19,741 bases of DNA from Clostridiaceae bacterium. Its GTDB lineage: Bacteria; Bacillota; Clostridia; Acetivibrionales; DUMC01. The notes under the pieces are model-generated. The model had not been told where the DNA came from and did not search any database. It saw nothing but the letters and a program-made list of their open reading frames with translations. The DNA lies in NCBI GenBank assembly GCA_012512865.1, contig JAAZDH010000084.1, forward strand, positions 1 through 19,741, given 5' to 3'. How positions within the stretch are numbered: the first letter of the stretch is position 1; every line of letters begins with the position of its first letter. The translations under genes were made by a program, and so were the position numbers. This document shows, piece by piece, positions 7,959-15,768 of the stretch.

Positions 7959-7990
7959 ATTTTACTTTATAACTGCGTCATAGTAAAGTA
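7959..7990 (-). promoter_or_regulatory. Promoter of cassette A with overlapping TACTTTA/TAAAGTA palindrome
   Basis: On the minus strand TTTACT (7987-7982) and TAAAAT (7964-7959) are separated by 17 bp, a good sigma-A promoter, with a start near 7952 and a ~160-nt leader. A 7-bp inverted repeat, TACTTTA (7963-7969) and TAAAGTA (7984-7990), overlaps both hexamers. A dimeric repressor bound there would block RNA polymerase. The regulator is unknown. Confidence 0.4.
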
Positions 7991-8132
7991 TTAAATTTAT
8001 AAAAAAATAAAATTATGTCCCTCATCTTAAATATTACTTTGAAATTCTCTCTTCAATGTAGCTATATAAATGCAACTATTATGCAAATGAGCACATTGCA
8101 ACCGAAAACCTTACATTTCAAGTGCGTCCCCA

Positions 8133-8816
8133 TTATTTCACCATAAACCATTTATTCGCATACTCTGTTTTCATAAGCTTGTTTTTATACGCGTAATCAA
8201 CCGTTTCCTGCAAGGCCTCATCAATACTCGCTATTCCCCACTTGTTACCCGATTCATCCAGGTCCAATAACAAGATGTAATATTTCCTTGCTTCGTCAAT
8301 TTCTATCATGGTCAGCATGTACACGGGATGTGTGTCATTTTCTCCTACACCATCAATTTGTGTAAAAACATCAATATCAACGTAATGCTTCGGGATTATT
8401 ATCTCGCCCAGCTGGAACCTTACGTTTTTACCTTCCGCCATATTATCTATTACCTTGTAATCATTTTCCATCATTTCAACCAGCTTGGCATTTTCCGGGT
8501 TCAACCCGGGACCGCTTATGCTTCCAATCCTTTCAAAAAATTCGCTTTTGTCAATCCTGCCGGAAATAACCGATGCATATGCTTTCACGAATCTCTCCAA
8601 TACAAGATGAGGCTGGTAATCTATTGTAAACATGTACAAGCTGAATATAAACATGGCCAGTGCAACAGCGCCCACGGAAACCAATACTATGGCTTTTATG
8701 TTTGGGCGGGGTTTTTCCCCTTCCCTTTTAATGGTCAGCCTTTTAATATTAAATGCTATAAACGGCAATACTGTAAGAATCGCTATTGAAGCAAACACTA
8801 ACCTGGCAGTTTGCAT
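8133..8816 (-). CDS. Small membrane protein of unknown function, in the cassette B amino acid transporter operon
   Basis: A 227-residue protein I do not recognise. It has two membrane helices, about residues 5-22 and 43-66, joined by a short basic cytoplasmic-type loop (KRLTIKREGEKPRPN). A ~160-residue soluble C-terminal domain follows, starting PHLVLERFVKAYASVISGRID. Alternating strands (VRFQLGEIIIP, VDIDVFTQID, VYMLTMIEID, KYYILLLDLDESGNKWGIASID) after an N-terminal helix suggest a small alpha+beta fold, possibly NTF2-like; this is a guess from pattern. By the positive-inside rule the soluble domain probably lies outside the cell. The start ATG 8816 follows AAGGAGAGGAT and lies 28 bp after the ATPase stop, so it is co-transcribed with cassette B. 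An accessory or regulatory role in transport is possible but not shown. Confidence 0.85.
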   Translation of the reverse strand: MQTARLVFASIAILTVLPFIAFNIKRLTIKREGEKPRPNIKAIVLVSVGAVALAMFIFSLYMFTIDYQPHLVLERFVKAYASVISGRIDKSEFFERIGSISGPGLNPENAKLVEMMENDYKVIDNMAEGKNVRFQLGEIIIPKHYVDIDVFTQIDGVGENDTHPVYMLTMIEIDEARKYYILLLDLDESGNKWGIASIDEALQETVDYAYKNKLMKTEYANKWFMVK

Positions 8817-8844
8817 ATCCTCTCCTTCTTCCTGCAGCCTTACC

Positions 8845-9576
8845 CTACAGGACCTTGCTCAAGAATTCCCTGGTCCTGGGCCGCTGCGGGTTGTTAAATA
8901 TTTCCGATGGCTTGCCCTCCTCGTAGATTATCCCTTCATCCATGAACAAGATCCTGTCGGATACTTCCCGGGCAAAACCCATCTCGTGGGTTACAATTAC
9001 CATGGTCATCCCCTCGAGGGCAAGGGTCTTGATAACCTCCAGGACCTCCCCGACCATTTCGGGGTCAAGGGAGCTTGTAGGTTCATCAAACAGCATTATG
9101 TCCGGGTTCATGGCCATGGTCCTGGCAATGGCGACGCGCTGCTTCTGTCCTCCTGACAGCCTTGACGGGTATTCGTATGCTTTATCGGTAAGCCCTACCT
9201 TGTCCAACAATTCCAAGGCTTTAGACTCGGCCTGTTCCTTGCCCATCTTCAAAACCTTCATCGGGGCAAGTGTTATATTCTCGATTGCAGTCATATGGGG
9301 AAAGAGGTTGAACTGCTGGAACACCATGCCTATGTTTTTCCTTAACTCGTTAAGTTTCTTCGGATTTTTTATACTACCAATTATCGAAACCCCATTAATC
9401 AGTATTTCACCCTTGGTAGGCACTTCAAGGAGATTTAAACACCTTAAAAATGTGCTTTTCCCCGAACCCGAAGGGCCTATTATGCAAACCACTTCTCCTT
9501 TATTTATCTCGTTGTTAATCCCCTTCAGAACCTCCAAGTCCCCGAAATACTTGTGTAAATCAATTACCTTAATCAC
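8845..9576 (-). CDS. Polar amino acid ABC transporter ATP-binding protein (cassette B)
   Basis: A 243-residue GlnQ-type ATPase. With Met1 encoded by GTG at 9576, motifs are Walker A GPSGSGKST (34-42), Q-loop Gln87 in VFQQFNLFPH, signature LSGGQ (140-144), Walker B IMLFDEP (160-166), D-loop SSLD and His197 in VTHE, all intact and in normal spacing. The GTG gives the standard N-terminus MIKVIDLHKYFG, has AAAGGAG 11 nt upstream, and overlaps the permease stop by 8 bp, a translational-coupling arrangement. An in-frame TTG at 9597 would add 7 residues but has no ribosome binding site. It is similar in sequence to the cassette A ATPase but lacks that protein's insertion after the first beta-sheet region, so the two are paralogues rather than a recent duplication. 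Confidence 0.94.
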   Translation of the reverse strand: MIKVIDLHKYFGDLEVLKGINNEINKGEVVCIIGPSGSGKSTFLRCLNLLEVPTKGEILINGVSIIGSIKNPKKLNELRKNIGMVFQQFNLFPHMTAIENITLAPMKVLKMGKEQAESKALELLDKVGLTDKAYEYPSRLSGGQKQRVAIARTMAMNPDIMLFDEPTSSLDPEMVGEVLEVIKTLALEGMTMVIVTHEMGFAREVSDRILFMDEGIIYEEGKPSEIFNNPQRPRTREFLSKVL

Positions 9577-10261
9577 TTGCCCGGAGTCTCCTTTCAAACT
9601 TGGACAGGCCAGCCGATAACATTGCTGTCATTATAAAATAAATATACGCCACTGTTATAAGCGGCGTAAATGATTCATAAGTAACACTCCTGATCAAGGT
9701 GGCTCCCTTGGTAAGATCGTCTAATGCAATGTAACCTGAAACGGAAGTCTCTTTAAGCAAGATTATAAATTCGTTTCCAAGGGCAGGAAGTATATTTTTA
9801 ATTGCCTGGGGTATGATTATATACCTCATTGTTTTAGCCTCTGATAAACCCAGGGACCTTCCTGCCTCTGTCTGCCCCTTATCCACGGCCAGGATTCCTG
9901 CACGAATTATTTCCGCCACGTAAGCCCCGCTGTTGATACCAAAGGCTATGGTGGCAACTATGGTCCTTGGAAGACTTACATCCGCCAGGATTACATAATA
10001 TATGATTGTCAATTGAACTACAACCGGTGTTCCCCTGATGATGGATACATACCAATCGGCAACCTGGGCAAAAGGAGACTTTCCTGAAATCTTCACAATA
10101 GCAACAACCAAGCCAATAATAATGCCTAAAAGCGCCGCAAGTACCGTAACCTGGATGGAAATCACCCATCCGTCCACCAGGTACATGAACCGGTTTTCCT
10201 TGATAAAAGAAAAATATATCTTGTCACTCAGTACCCTGTATATGCTATAGATAAGGTCCAT
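9569..10261 (-). CDS. Polar amino acid ABC transporter permease (cassette B)
   Basis: A 230-residue membrane subunit of the HisM/GlnP type. The start is ATG 10261 with GGGGGT just upstream. It shows WVISIQVTVLAALLGIIIG (first helix, about 32-54), RGTPV (76-80), INSGAYVAEIIRAGI (about 109-123), the EAA loop TEAGRSLGLSEAKTMRYIII (about 131-150) followed by PQAIKNILPALGNEFIILLKETS, and a last helix before KFERRLRASD. All family landmarks are present at normal length. Its stop codon lies inside the start of the ATPase gene. It follows the binding-protein gene by 203 bp, which is longer than usual within such an operon and holds no recognisable gene. Confidence 0.94.
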   Translation of the reverse strand: MDLIYSIYRVLSDKIYFSFIKENRFMYLVDGWVISIQVTVLAALLGIIIGLVVAIVKISGKSPFAQVADWYVSIIRGTPVVVQLTIIYYVILADVSLPRTIVATIAFGINSGAYVAEIIRAGILAVDKGQTEAGRSLGLSEAKTMRYIIIPQAIKNILPALGNEFIILLKETSVSGYIALDDLTKGATLIRSVTYESFTPLITVAYIYFIMTAMLSAGLSKFERRLRASD

Positions 10262-10464
10262 CGGTACCCCCTGGATAGTTTAAATCAGTAAAATTACCAT
10301 TTTAATCACTAAAATCCAAGCAATAAACAATTACAAAACAATTATAATGAGTAAAAAACTATAATGAATTATTCTCCCGGATATATCCATACCTATGAAG
10401 AACATTGGTATATCCAGCCATTCCTGCAAATAATCTATAAATACAACTATTAATCCAAGTATTC

Positions 10465-11202
10465 TTAATCCGAGTATTTTTCCAGGATTTTATCGTAAGT
10501 ACCGTCATCCATTAATTTTTGCAATGCTTTATTTATTTGTTCGAGAAGCTTTTTATTGCCTTTTTTAACTGCCATTGCATACTGCTCCTCTTCAAACTGG
10601 CCGTCAACCAGTTTTAAACCCGGGTTTTTTTCTACATACTTCTTTGCAGGGAAATCATCGATAATAACAGCATCAATATTCCCGTTCGCCAAGTCCATGG
10701 TTGCTTCCAGTCCATTCTCATAAGTGCTGACCACGGCATCCTTAATTTCCACGGCCACGTCATATCCCGTAGTGCCTGTCTGCACGCCGATCTTTTTTCC
10801 CACCAGGTCATCTTTTGACTTTATATTTTCATTACCGGCTTGAACAATAATCGTCTGCGTGGCGTTGTAATACTTAATTGTAAAATCAACATTTTTCTCT
10901 CTTTCCGGATCTACAGACATTCCTGCAGCTACAAAATCAACTTTTCCGCTGTTTAGTGCATCAATAAGGGCATTAAATGCCATGTCCACAATTTCCAGTT
11001 CCTTGCCAAGTTCCTTTGCAATAGCTTGAGCTAACTCCACGTCAATGCCTGCATATTCACCATTTTCCACGTACTCGAAAGGCGGGAATTCTGCGTTTGT
11101 ACCCATCTTAATAATACCATCATCTTTCTGGCATCCGGTAAACACGAGCATAATTGCCAAGGCTGCAAATAAAGCAATGAATAATTTTAAATATTTTTTC
11201 AT
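10465..11202 (-). CDS. Polar amino acid-binding lipoprotein (cassette B)
   Basis: A 245-residue PAAT-family binding lipoprotein. ATG 11202 is chosen: GGAGGT ends 7 nt upstream, and the frame's first ATG (11217) lies at the ribosome binding site itself. The signal peptide has MKKYLK, a hydrophobic core and lipobox FTGC with Cys24. The body follows the glutamine/arginine-binding protein pattern: IIKMGTNAEFPPFEYVENG, YAGIDVELAQAIAKELGKEL, VDFVAAGMSVDPEREKNVDF (Arg contacts the ligand carboxylate), GVQTGTTGYD (binds the ligand in the second lobe) and AVIIDDFPAKKYV (Asp contacts the alpha-amino group). Polar or basic amino acid uptake is expected; the exact ligand is not determinable. It heads cassette B and has its own promoter-like sequence. 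Confidence 0.94.
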   Translation of the reverse strand: MKKYLKLFIALFAALAIMLVFTGCQKDDGIIKMGTNAEFPPFEYVENGEYAGIDVELAQAIAKELGKELEIVDMAFNALIDALNSGKVDFVAAGMSVDPEREKNVDFTIKYYNATQTIIVQAGNENIKSKDDLVGKKIGVQTGTTGYDVAVEIKDAVVSTYENGLEATMDLANGNIDAVIIDDFPAKKYVEKNPGLKLVDGQFEEEQYAMAVKKGNKKLLEQINKALQKLMDDGTYDKILEKYSD

Positions 11203-11314
11203 CTTCATGACCTCCATTTTTTTACTAGTTTGAGATTATGCGGGCCATATTTAAAGCAGGTCCTTTTCCATCATGCACCCACACATTATTCAAGCCCTTT
11301 AATTTACACTTTTT

Positions 11315-11370
11315 TGATTATTAGTATTATCAATATTTAGATAATACCATATACAGCATATAACATTCAA
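11315..11370 (-). promoter_or_regulatory. Promoter of cassette B with imperfect palindrome at the start site
   Basis: On the minus strand TTGAAT (11370-11365) and TATTAT (11346-11341) are 18 bp apart, giving a start near 11334. Right at and downstream of that point, 11315-11334 reads as an imperfect 20-bp palindrome (TTGAT...ATCAA ends, 8 of 10 half-site positions matching), a position suitable for a repressor. The leader before the ribosome binding site is about 120 nt. Confidence 0.4.
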
Positions 11371-11410
11371 TACGAAAAATACATGAAAAATTCGAATATG
11401 GGACTTGGTA

Positions 11411-11440
11411 AAATAAAAGACAGGGGGCTTTGCCCCGGTC
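11411..11440 (-). terminator. Intrinsic terminator of the MMPL/GLUG operon
   Basis: Minus strand: GGGGC-AAA-GCCCC is a five-pair GC stem extended by GAC/GTC across a small internal loop, and is followed by TTTTATTTT. The stem begins within the stop codon of the GLUG/coiled-coil gene, so termination comes immediately after translation ends. The best terminator in the window. Confidence 0.85.
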
Positions 11441-14400
11441 AGGAGTGTACGGTTACAGGTTTTCTCCTGCCCTTTCCTATTTGCAGCCATATGAAAGCAG
11501 CTATTACTGCTGCTATCGCCATGATAATTACGATGGTCATTACTGGATACTCTTTCGAATAGGTCACGGCAAATGTGGCACTGTGTCCCTCTATTTCAAA
11601 TACCAGGTATTTCCCTTTCATGGTATGCTTTACTTTCCTCCATGCACCGTCTTGCAAAATATAGATGTTGATACCTGTAGTAGTTTGAGCAGGGGGAAGG
11701 TAGTGAACCATACGGTTTGCCTGCCCGTCATCCTTCACGGAAATCGTCCATTTTTCAATTACCTTTTTGCCTTCAATCAAGTCTTCTGCTCCCGGTTCTT
11801 TTTCTTCCGACCCTCTTTTGCCTGGTTCTTTTCCTGCCGGTTCCTTTTCCCCTGTTTCTTTCTCCCCCGTTTCTTTTTCACCTATCTCTTTTTCTCCTGT
11901 TTCTTTCCCACTTGTTTCCTTTTCTCCTGCTTGCCTTTCTCCTCCTGCAATCGTTAATAATACATCTTCGTCAAACAAGCCGTTCACAAGAATGATAGAC
12001 AAACCGTTTTCCCGGGTTTCCTTGCTTGCCAGGGTTGTCACGTACTGCTTGTAAACCGCCCTGACAATTACATCAAATTTAAGATTATTATAATCATCCC
12101 TTTCCCATTTCCCAAAATATCCCTCTTTGCCGGGAACAGGCGGGATTTGACTTGCGGGAATGCTGTCCCCGTAGTTGAAAGATATTACGGCTACTTCTTT
12201 ATCATCTGCAATAAAAGCCAGTTTAAAGCTTTTAAAAATTCCAGGCAGTCCATCCACGTCCAGCAGTTCCTCGTATGTAATAGGCTCGGCTTTTCCTGAA
12301 TAGCTTATTCTATTTACACCGGCTAATTCCTCGTGGACAAAATAATTTCCTTCCCAAAGGCCATCACCGTCCCCCGCAATAGCGCCAATGAATTCCCTGG
12401 CATTTTCCACGCTGATTAGGGAATAACAATTGTAAAGATTGGTTGCATAACCGGCAATGCCTCCCACAAAATCAAGGCCGGATAAAAAGCTTTTAGCATA
12501 GCATTTTTGTATTGTTCCACTGGATTTCCCTGCGATACCCCCGACATAATCACCCCCGGTGCTGGCAACACTGCCATTGTCAACAGAACCCTTTACGTAT
12601 CCAAAATCCATCAACCCCACGATTCCGCCTGCACAGTTCTTTTTTGATATAATACTCCCATAGTTTTCACAACCGGATATAACAGCGCGAAGTAAATACT
12701 TTGAATCCGGGGACATCTTCTGGATCAGGTTATATTCGTCCTCTAAATCATACTCAAATTCAATAGCCATGGAACCGGCAATCCCGCCTACATTGATATC
12801 TCCCCGCACCTTTCCATAATTAGTGCTGCCCGCAACCTTTCCAAGAGTATCCGAGTCCGTATCCTGGGTTGAAATATCCTCCCTATGGCTCTCAATGCCA
12901 GTATCCGCCTCCAATACATTCTCAGCAGCATTTGCCAGCAGGTCAAACATGACAAACACCTGGTTTGAAACCGACTTAATATCAGCAAGCCATGCGGGGG
13001 ATATCTCTGAAATAATGGCATTTAGGCCAGATAAGGCATCTACAGTTTTTCTTAATGATTGGAAAAGCTCATCCTTGGTTTCCATGTATTCACTGCCTGC
13101 TTTTTTAAAGGTTATTGCAGGCATTGCCGCCAGTTCCGAGATTAAACCATGTATTTGGGAAGCCGCATCTGCCATGGCTGCAGCAGAACTTTCCATTAAA
13201 GTTATTGCTTCTATGGCAGATGTGACAGCTTGTGAAGCATAATCCCATGCGATCTCAAAATATGGCCTTGCATCTTCCACGTGGACCTTTATCTCCTGTA
13301 TAATGGAAATAGCACTAATCAAATCGTCAATGGATACCTTAATATAATCAATACTTTCACTTAACTTATCAATATCAATTTCTTCCGATAATTTTTTCAT
13401 GGCAGAGTTTACCCTTTCCATGGCACGGGTTGCCTGGATGACTCCATCAATGATTTCTTGAAGGTTTTTCTCCAATTCTGCCCCAAAAGCCTTTATTTCA
13501 TCAGACTGGAGCAAAGAAACAAGCGCAGCATTAATTCTATTCAAAGTATCAATAACTTCCCCGGTGGCAATGGCTAAATCAGCAAAACCCTGCATTAAAA
13601 CCTCAAAATCTTTCCTCGTTTGTTCTGGGTCAATATTGACCTCCCGCAAATATCTCAGCATATCCTGGAAATCATTTATTGCCCTTTGTATATTTTCCAT
13701 CGAGCTTGCAACTTCCTGCAAGCCTTCGCTTATCTCCCTGTACCACTCTTCACCGGGTTCTTCATCATTGCCATTGTCATCACCATTGGTGCCGCCATTG
13801 TCATCGCCATTGGTATCATCATTGTCACCGTCATTGGTACCACTGTTATCATCACCATTAGCATCACCATTATCATCATCATTAACACTATAGTTATTAT
13901 AAGCATCAAATATTTTCTGAAGGCCGGAAGCTATTTTTGAAATCCCTGAACTCAGCTTTTCAGTGCCTTCCGCAAGGTTTTCAAGGGCACTTTCCAGTGA
14001 GGCAAGGGCAGCCAATAGTTTTTCTTCATCAAAGTCATCCTGTAAATTAATCAATGCTTCGCTGATATCTTGCAATGCATCACTCATCTTACTCATGCCA
14101 TCCAGCAATTCGCTTATACCGTTTCTTATGATAGAAGCATTTTCTTTCCACGTTTCAGAATCATGCAGCGTGTCAAAGGCATCATTCAAGCCTCCCAGGC
14201 CGTCGGCAATCTTGGACATCCCCGCAACAAGAGAAGATATCCCCCTCTGCATGGTTGATAATGCATCCTTCATAGCTTCGGGGTCTCCCAGCCCGGCCTT
14301 CAAGGAGGCCAGGGCACTTGATACATTTTCAAGAGCTTCCCTTGTCTCATCCAGGGCAGCATCAAGCTCGTCAAGGGCAGGGCTAAGTTCGTATATTCCA

Positions 14401-15761
14401 AATTCTGCGCCCTTCGCTGCAAGCTTCATTTGCTCCATTGCCGTCTTAAACTTGCCAATTGCCATTTCCATGTCATCAAGGGCAAGGGAAAATGAACCTA
14501 TAATTGGTTCCATTACAGCTACTACTTGTGTTACCCGGGCACTTATAGCATTAATGTTTTCAATAGTATCATTTACTAAAGAAATAGTCTGGTTTGCCAG
14601 CGCATCAGCCGCAGCCCTGGCATCTTCCACATATTCTCCAATTACTGAAAGCTGCGTATTTATCGTGGATGAGTGCCAGCCCGTATTATCAATCGTTGTA
14701 TTAATAAGCGACTGCAGGATATCAAGTTCCCTGCGAATCTTGTTAAGAGAATCCTCCGGGTACTCCCAAAAGGCATACGGTTCAATCTGCCCGGCAATAC
14801 CTCCCACATCCTTCCGTCCAAGGATGATACCGTTATTCTCACAACCGCTTACATGGCCGGACTGCCTTCCTGCTATACCGCCAACATTGTAGCCTACACT
14901 TTGGTATCCAACCGTACCGGTATTAATGCAGCTTTGGATAATACCAGTTGAAAACCCTGCAATACCGCCTATATCTATAATGGTCACAATATCTGCCGTT
15001 GAAAGGGAAGTAAGGTTTTCAAGGTTCATGTTGCCAAGGTCTTCCAGGTCTAAGCCGCTTTCCTCCACTGTTGTGTTTACATTAGCCTTATTGGTGCACA
15101 ACAAGATTGTTCCAAGATTTTCTCCTGCAATGCCTCCTACGCATTGCTCACCATATACAACGCCCTGTGCAAAGCAGTTTGAAATCAATCCTCCTGCTTG
15201 ATTGATGCCGGCAATGCCGCCTACATATTTTTGGCCCTTAACCACTCCATTGAAGGAGCAGTTTTGGATTGTACCGCTGTTATTGCCGGCTAAACCACCA
15301 ACCATGGACTTTGCCCCCATAGGAGCAACTGTCCCTTCAACGGTTAGCTTCTTGATTAAGGATCCCTCCTGGACATACAGGAACAACCCCTGGGGAGAAC
15401 CGTAACCTGTCAATGAAAGACCCCTGATTGTATATCCCTGGCCGTCAAAAACTCCCCCAAAGGTGGGTATGCAAGTAAATTCGCTCCCCGAAAGGTCGAT
15501 GTCGTTCATCAGGACAACAGTCTTCCCCCTGGACCAGCTATCAAGCGAGCACTTCTTCGCCAGTGAAACCAGGTCCTTTGCAGAATATATGTATATGGTA
15601 CCAGTTTCGTCAATATCTTCAGCTGCCCGTGCTGTAACAGCTTGAGCTGTCATCGCTTGCACTGCCATACCTGGCACCCTTATATTCGTTATAATTATTG
15701 TTACTGTTATTAAGAAAATAATTGTTCCGCGAAGATGTGAAACATTTCCGCCTTTTTTCAT
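11439..15761 (-). CDS. Large exported, membrane-anchored protein: GLUG solenoid interrupted by long coiled coil
   Basis: 1440 residues, no enzyme motif seen. Order of parts: N-terminal export signal or anchor (hydrophobic 12-27, Ala-rich cleavage-like region 33-48); a strand-rich start with FGGVFDGQGYTIRGLSL; six GLUG-type GGIAG motifs (155-324); a mostly helical region (about 335-960) with xxxLxxG-like heptads such as LAEGTEKLSSGISKIASGL, interrupted by an Asp/Asn/Gly-rich linker (627-667); five more GG(I/V)(A/V)G-like motifs (992-1130); a strand-rich repeat-like domain (about 1178-1240); a Gly-Glu-Lys-Glu-Thr pentapeptide tract (about 1275-1325); a beta-rich domain; one membrane helix (about 1405-1427) and the basic tail GKGRRKPVTVHS. 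No LPXTG motif. ATG 15761 uses GGGGGAG located in the end of the MMPL gene, so the two are translationally coupled. Probably an extracellular partner of that transporter; function unproven. Confidence 0.9.
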   Translation of the reverse strand: MKKGGNVSHLRGTIIFLITVTIIITNIRVPGMAVQAMTAQAVTARAAEDIDETGTIYIYSAKDLVSLAKKCSLDSWSRGKTVVLMNDIDLSGSEFTCIPTFGGVFDGQGYTIRGLSLTGYGSPQGLFLYVQEGSLIKKLTVEGTVAPMGAKSMVGGLAGNNSGTIQNCSFNGVVKGQKYVGGIAGINQAGGLISNCFAQGVVYGEQCVGGIAGENLGTILLCTNKANVNTTVEESGLDLEDLGNMNLENLTSLSTADIVTIIDIGGIAGFSTGIIQSCINTGTVGYQSVGYNVGGIAGRQSGHVSGCENNGIILGRKDVGGIAGQIEPYAFWEYPEDSLNKIRRELDILQSLINTTIDNTGWHSSTINTQLSVIGEYVEDARAAADALANQTISLVNDTIENINAISARVTQVVAVMEPIIGSFSLALDDMEMAIGKFKTAMEQMKLAAKGAEFGIYELSPALDELDAALDETREALENVSSALASLKAGLGDPEAMKDALSTMQRGISSLVAGMSKIADGLGGLNDAFDTLHDSETWKENASIIRNGISELLDGMSKMSDALQDISEALINLQDDFDEEKLLAALASLESALENLAEGTEKLSSGISKIASGLQKIFDAYNNYSVNDDDNGDANGDDNSGTNDGDNDDTNGDDNGGTNGDDNGNDEEPGEEWYREISEGLQEVASSMENIQRAINDFQDMLRYLREVNIDPEQTRKDFEVLMQGFADLAIATGEVIDTLNRINAALVSLLQSDEIKAFGAELEKNLQEIIDGVIQATRAMERVNSAMKKLSEEIDIDKLSESIDYIKVSIDDLISAISIIQEIKVHVEDARPYFEIAWDYASQAVTSAIEAITLMESSAAAMADAASQIHGLISELAAMPAITFKKAGSEYMETKDELFQSLRKTVDALSGLNAIISEISPAWLADIKSVSNQVFVMFDLLANAAENVLEADTGIESHREDISTQDTDSDTLGKVAGSTNYGKVRGDINVGGIAGSMAIEFEYDLEDEYNLIQKMSPDSKYLLRAVISGCENYGSIISKKNCAGGIVGLMDFGYVKGSVDNGSVASTGGDYVGGIAGKSSGTIQKCYAKSFLSGLDFVGGIAGYATNLYNCYSLISVENAREFIGAIAGDGDGLWEGNYFVHEELAGVNRISYSGKAEPITYEELLDVDGLPGIFKSFKLAFIADDKEVAVISFNYGDSIPASQIPPVPGKEGYFGKWERDDYNNLKFDVIVRAVYKQYVTTLASKETRENGLSIILVNGLFDEDVLLTIAGGERQAGEKETSGKETGEKEIGEKETGEKETGEKEPAGKEPGKRGSEEKEPGAEDLIEGKKVIEKWTISVKDDGQANRMVHYLPPAQTTTGINIYILQDGAWRKVKHTMKGKYLVFEIEGHSATFAVTYSKEYPVMTIVIIMAIAAVIAAFIWLQIGKGRRKPVTVHS
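11789..11945. repeat. In-frame 15-bp tandem repeats coding Gly-Glu-Lys-Glu-Thr/Pro
   Basis: Within the GLUG/coiled-coil gene, successive 15-bp units encode variants of GEKET (SGKET, GEKEI, GEKET, GEKEP, AGKEP). The units are degenerate at the DNA level but still close enough for slippage. The encoded charged, flexible stalk lies between the outer domains and the membrane anchor. Confidence 0.75.
13757..13885. repeat. In-frame repeats coding an Asp/Asn/Gly-rich acidic linker
   Basis: Degenerate repeats around an (N)GDDN(x)GTN unit encode residues 627-667 of the GLUG/coiled-coil protein. The strand read in plus orientation is built almost wholly of CAT/ATT/ACC-type triplets, which also explains why several overlapping frames stay open here. 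Acidic Asp/Asn repeats can bind calcium; no canonical DxDxDG loop is certain. Confidence 0.75.
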
Positions 15762-15768
15762 GCCAACA

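Larger units (their letters stand above)
7792..8132. other. Intergenic region upstream of cassette A (341 bp), no gene
   Basis: No coding region is supportable. It separates the unknown membrane protein from the cassette A binding protein and contains a promoter-like sequence overlapped by a palindrome (7959-7990) and a 10-bp tandem repeat (7882-7901), both listed separately. No intrinsic terminator follows the membrane-protein stop, so read-through from the upstream operon is possible. Confidence 0.6.

Noticed and set aside
10379..10415. Stem-loop between the cassette B binding protein and permease
   Set aside because: Only five continuous pairs (ATACC with GGTAT) around a 13-nt loop, with the extension needing a bulge; too weak to call beside the strong hairpin at 471-514.
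13963..14892. 309-codon open frame antisense to the GLUG/coiled-coil gene
   Set aside because: It is a by-product of the biased Ala/Ser/Leu/Glu codons of the coiled coil on the other strand; Ser/Ala-rich with no start signal. The same holds for the other plus-strand frames over 11430-15645.
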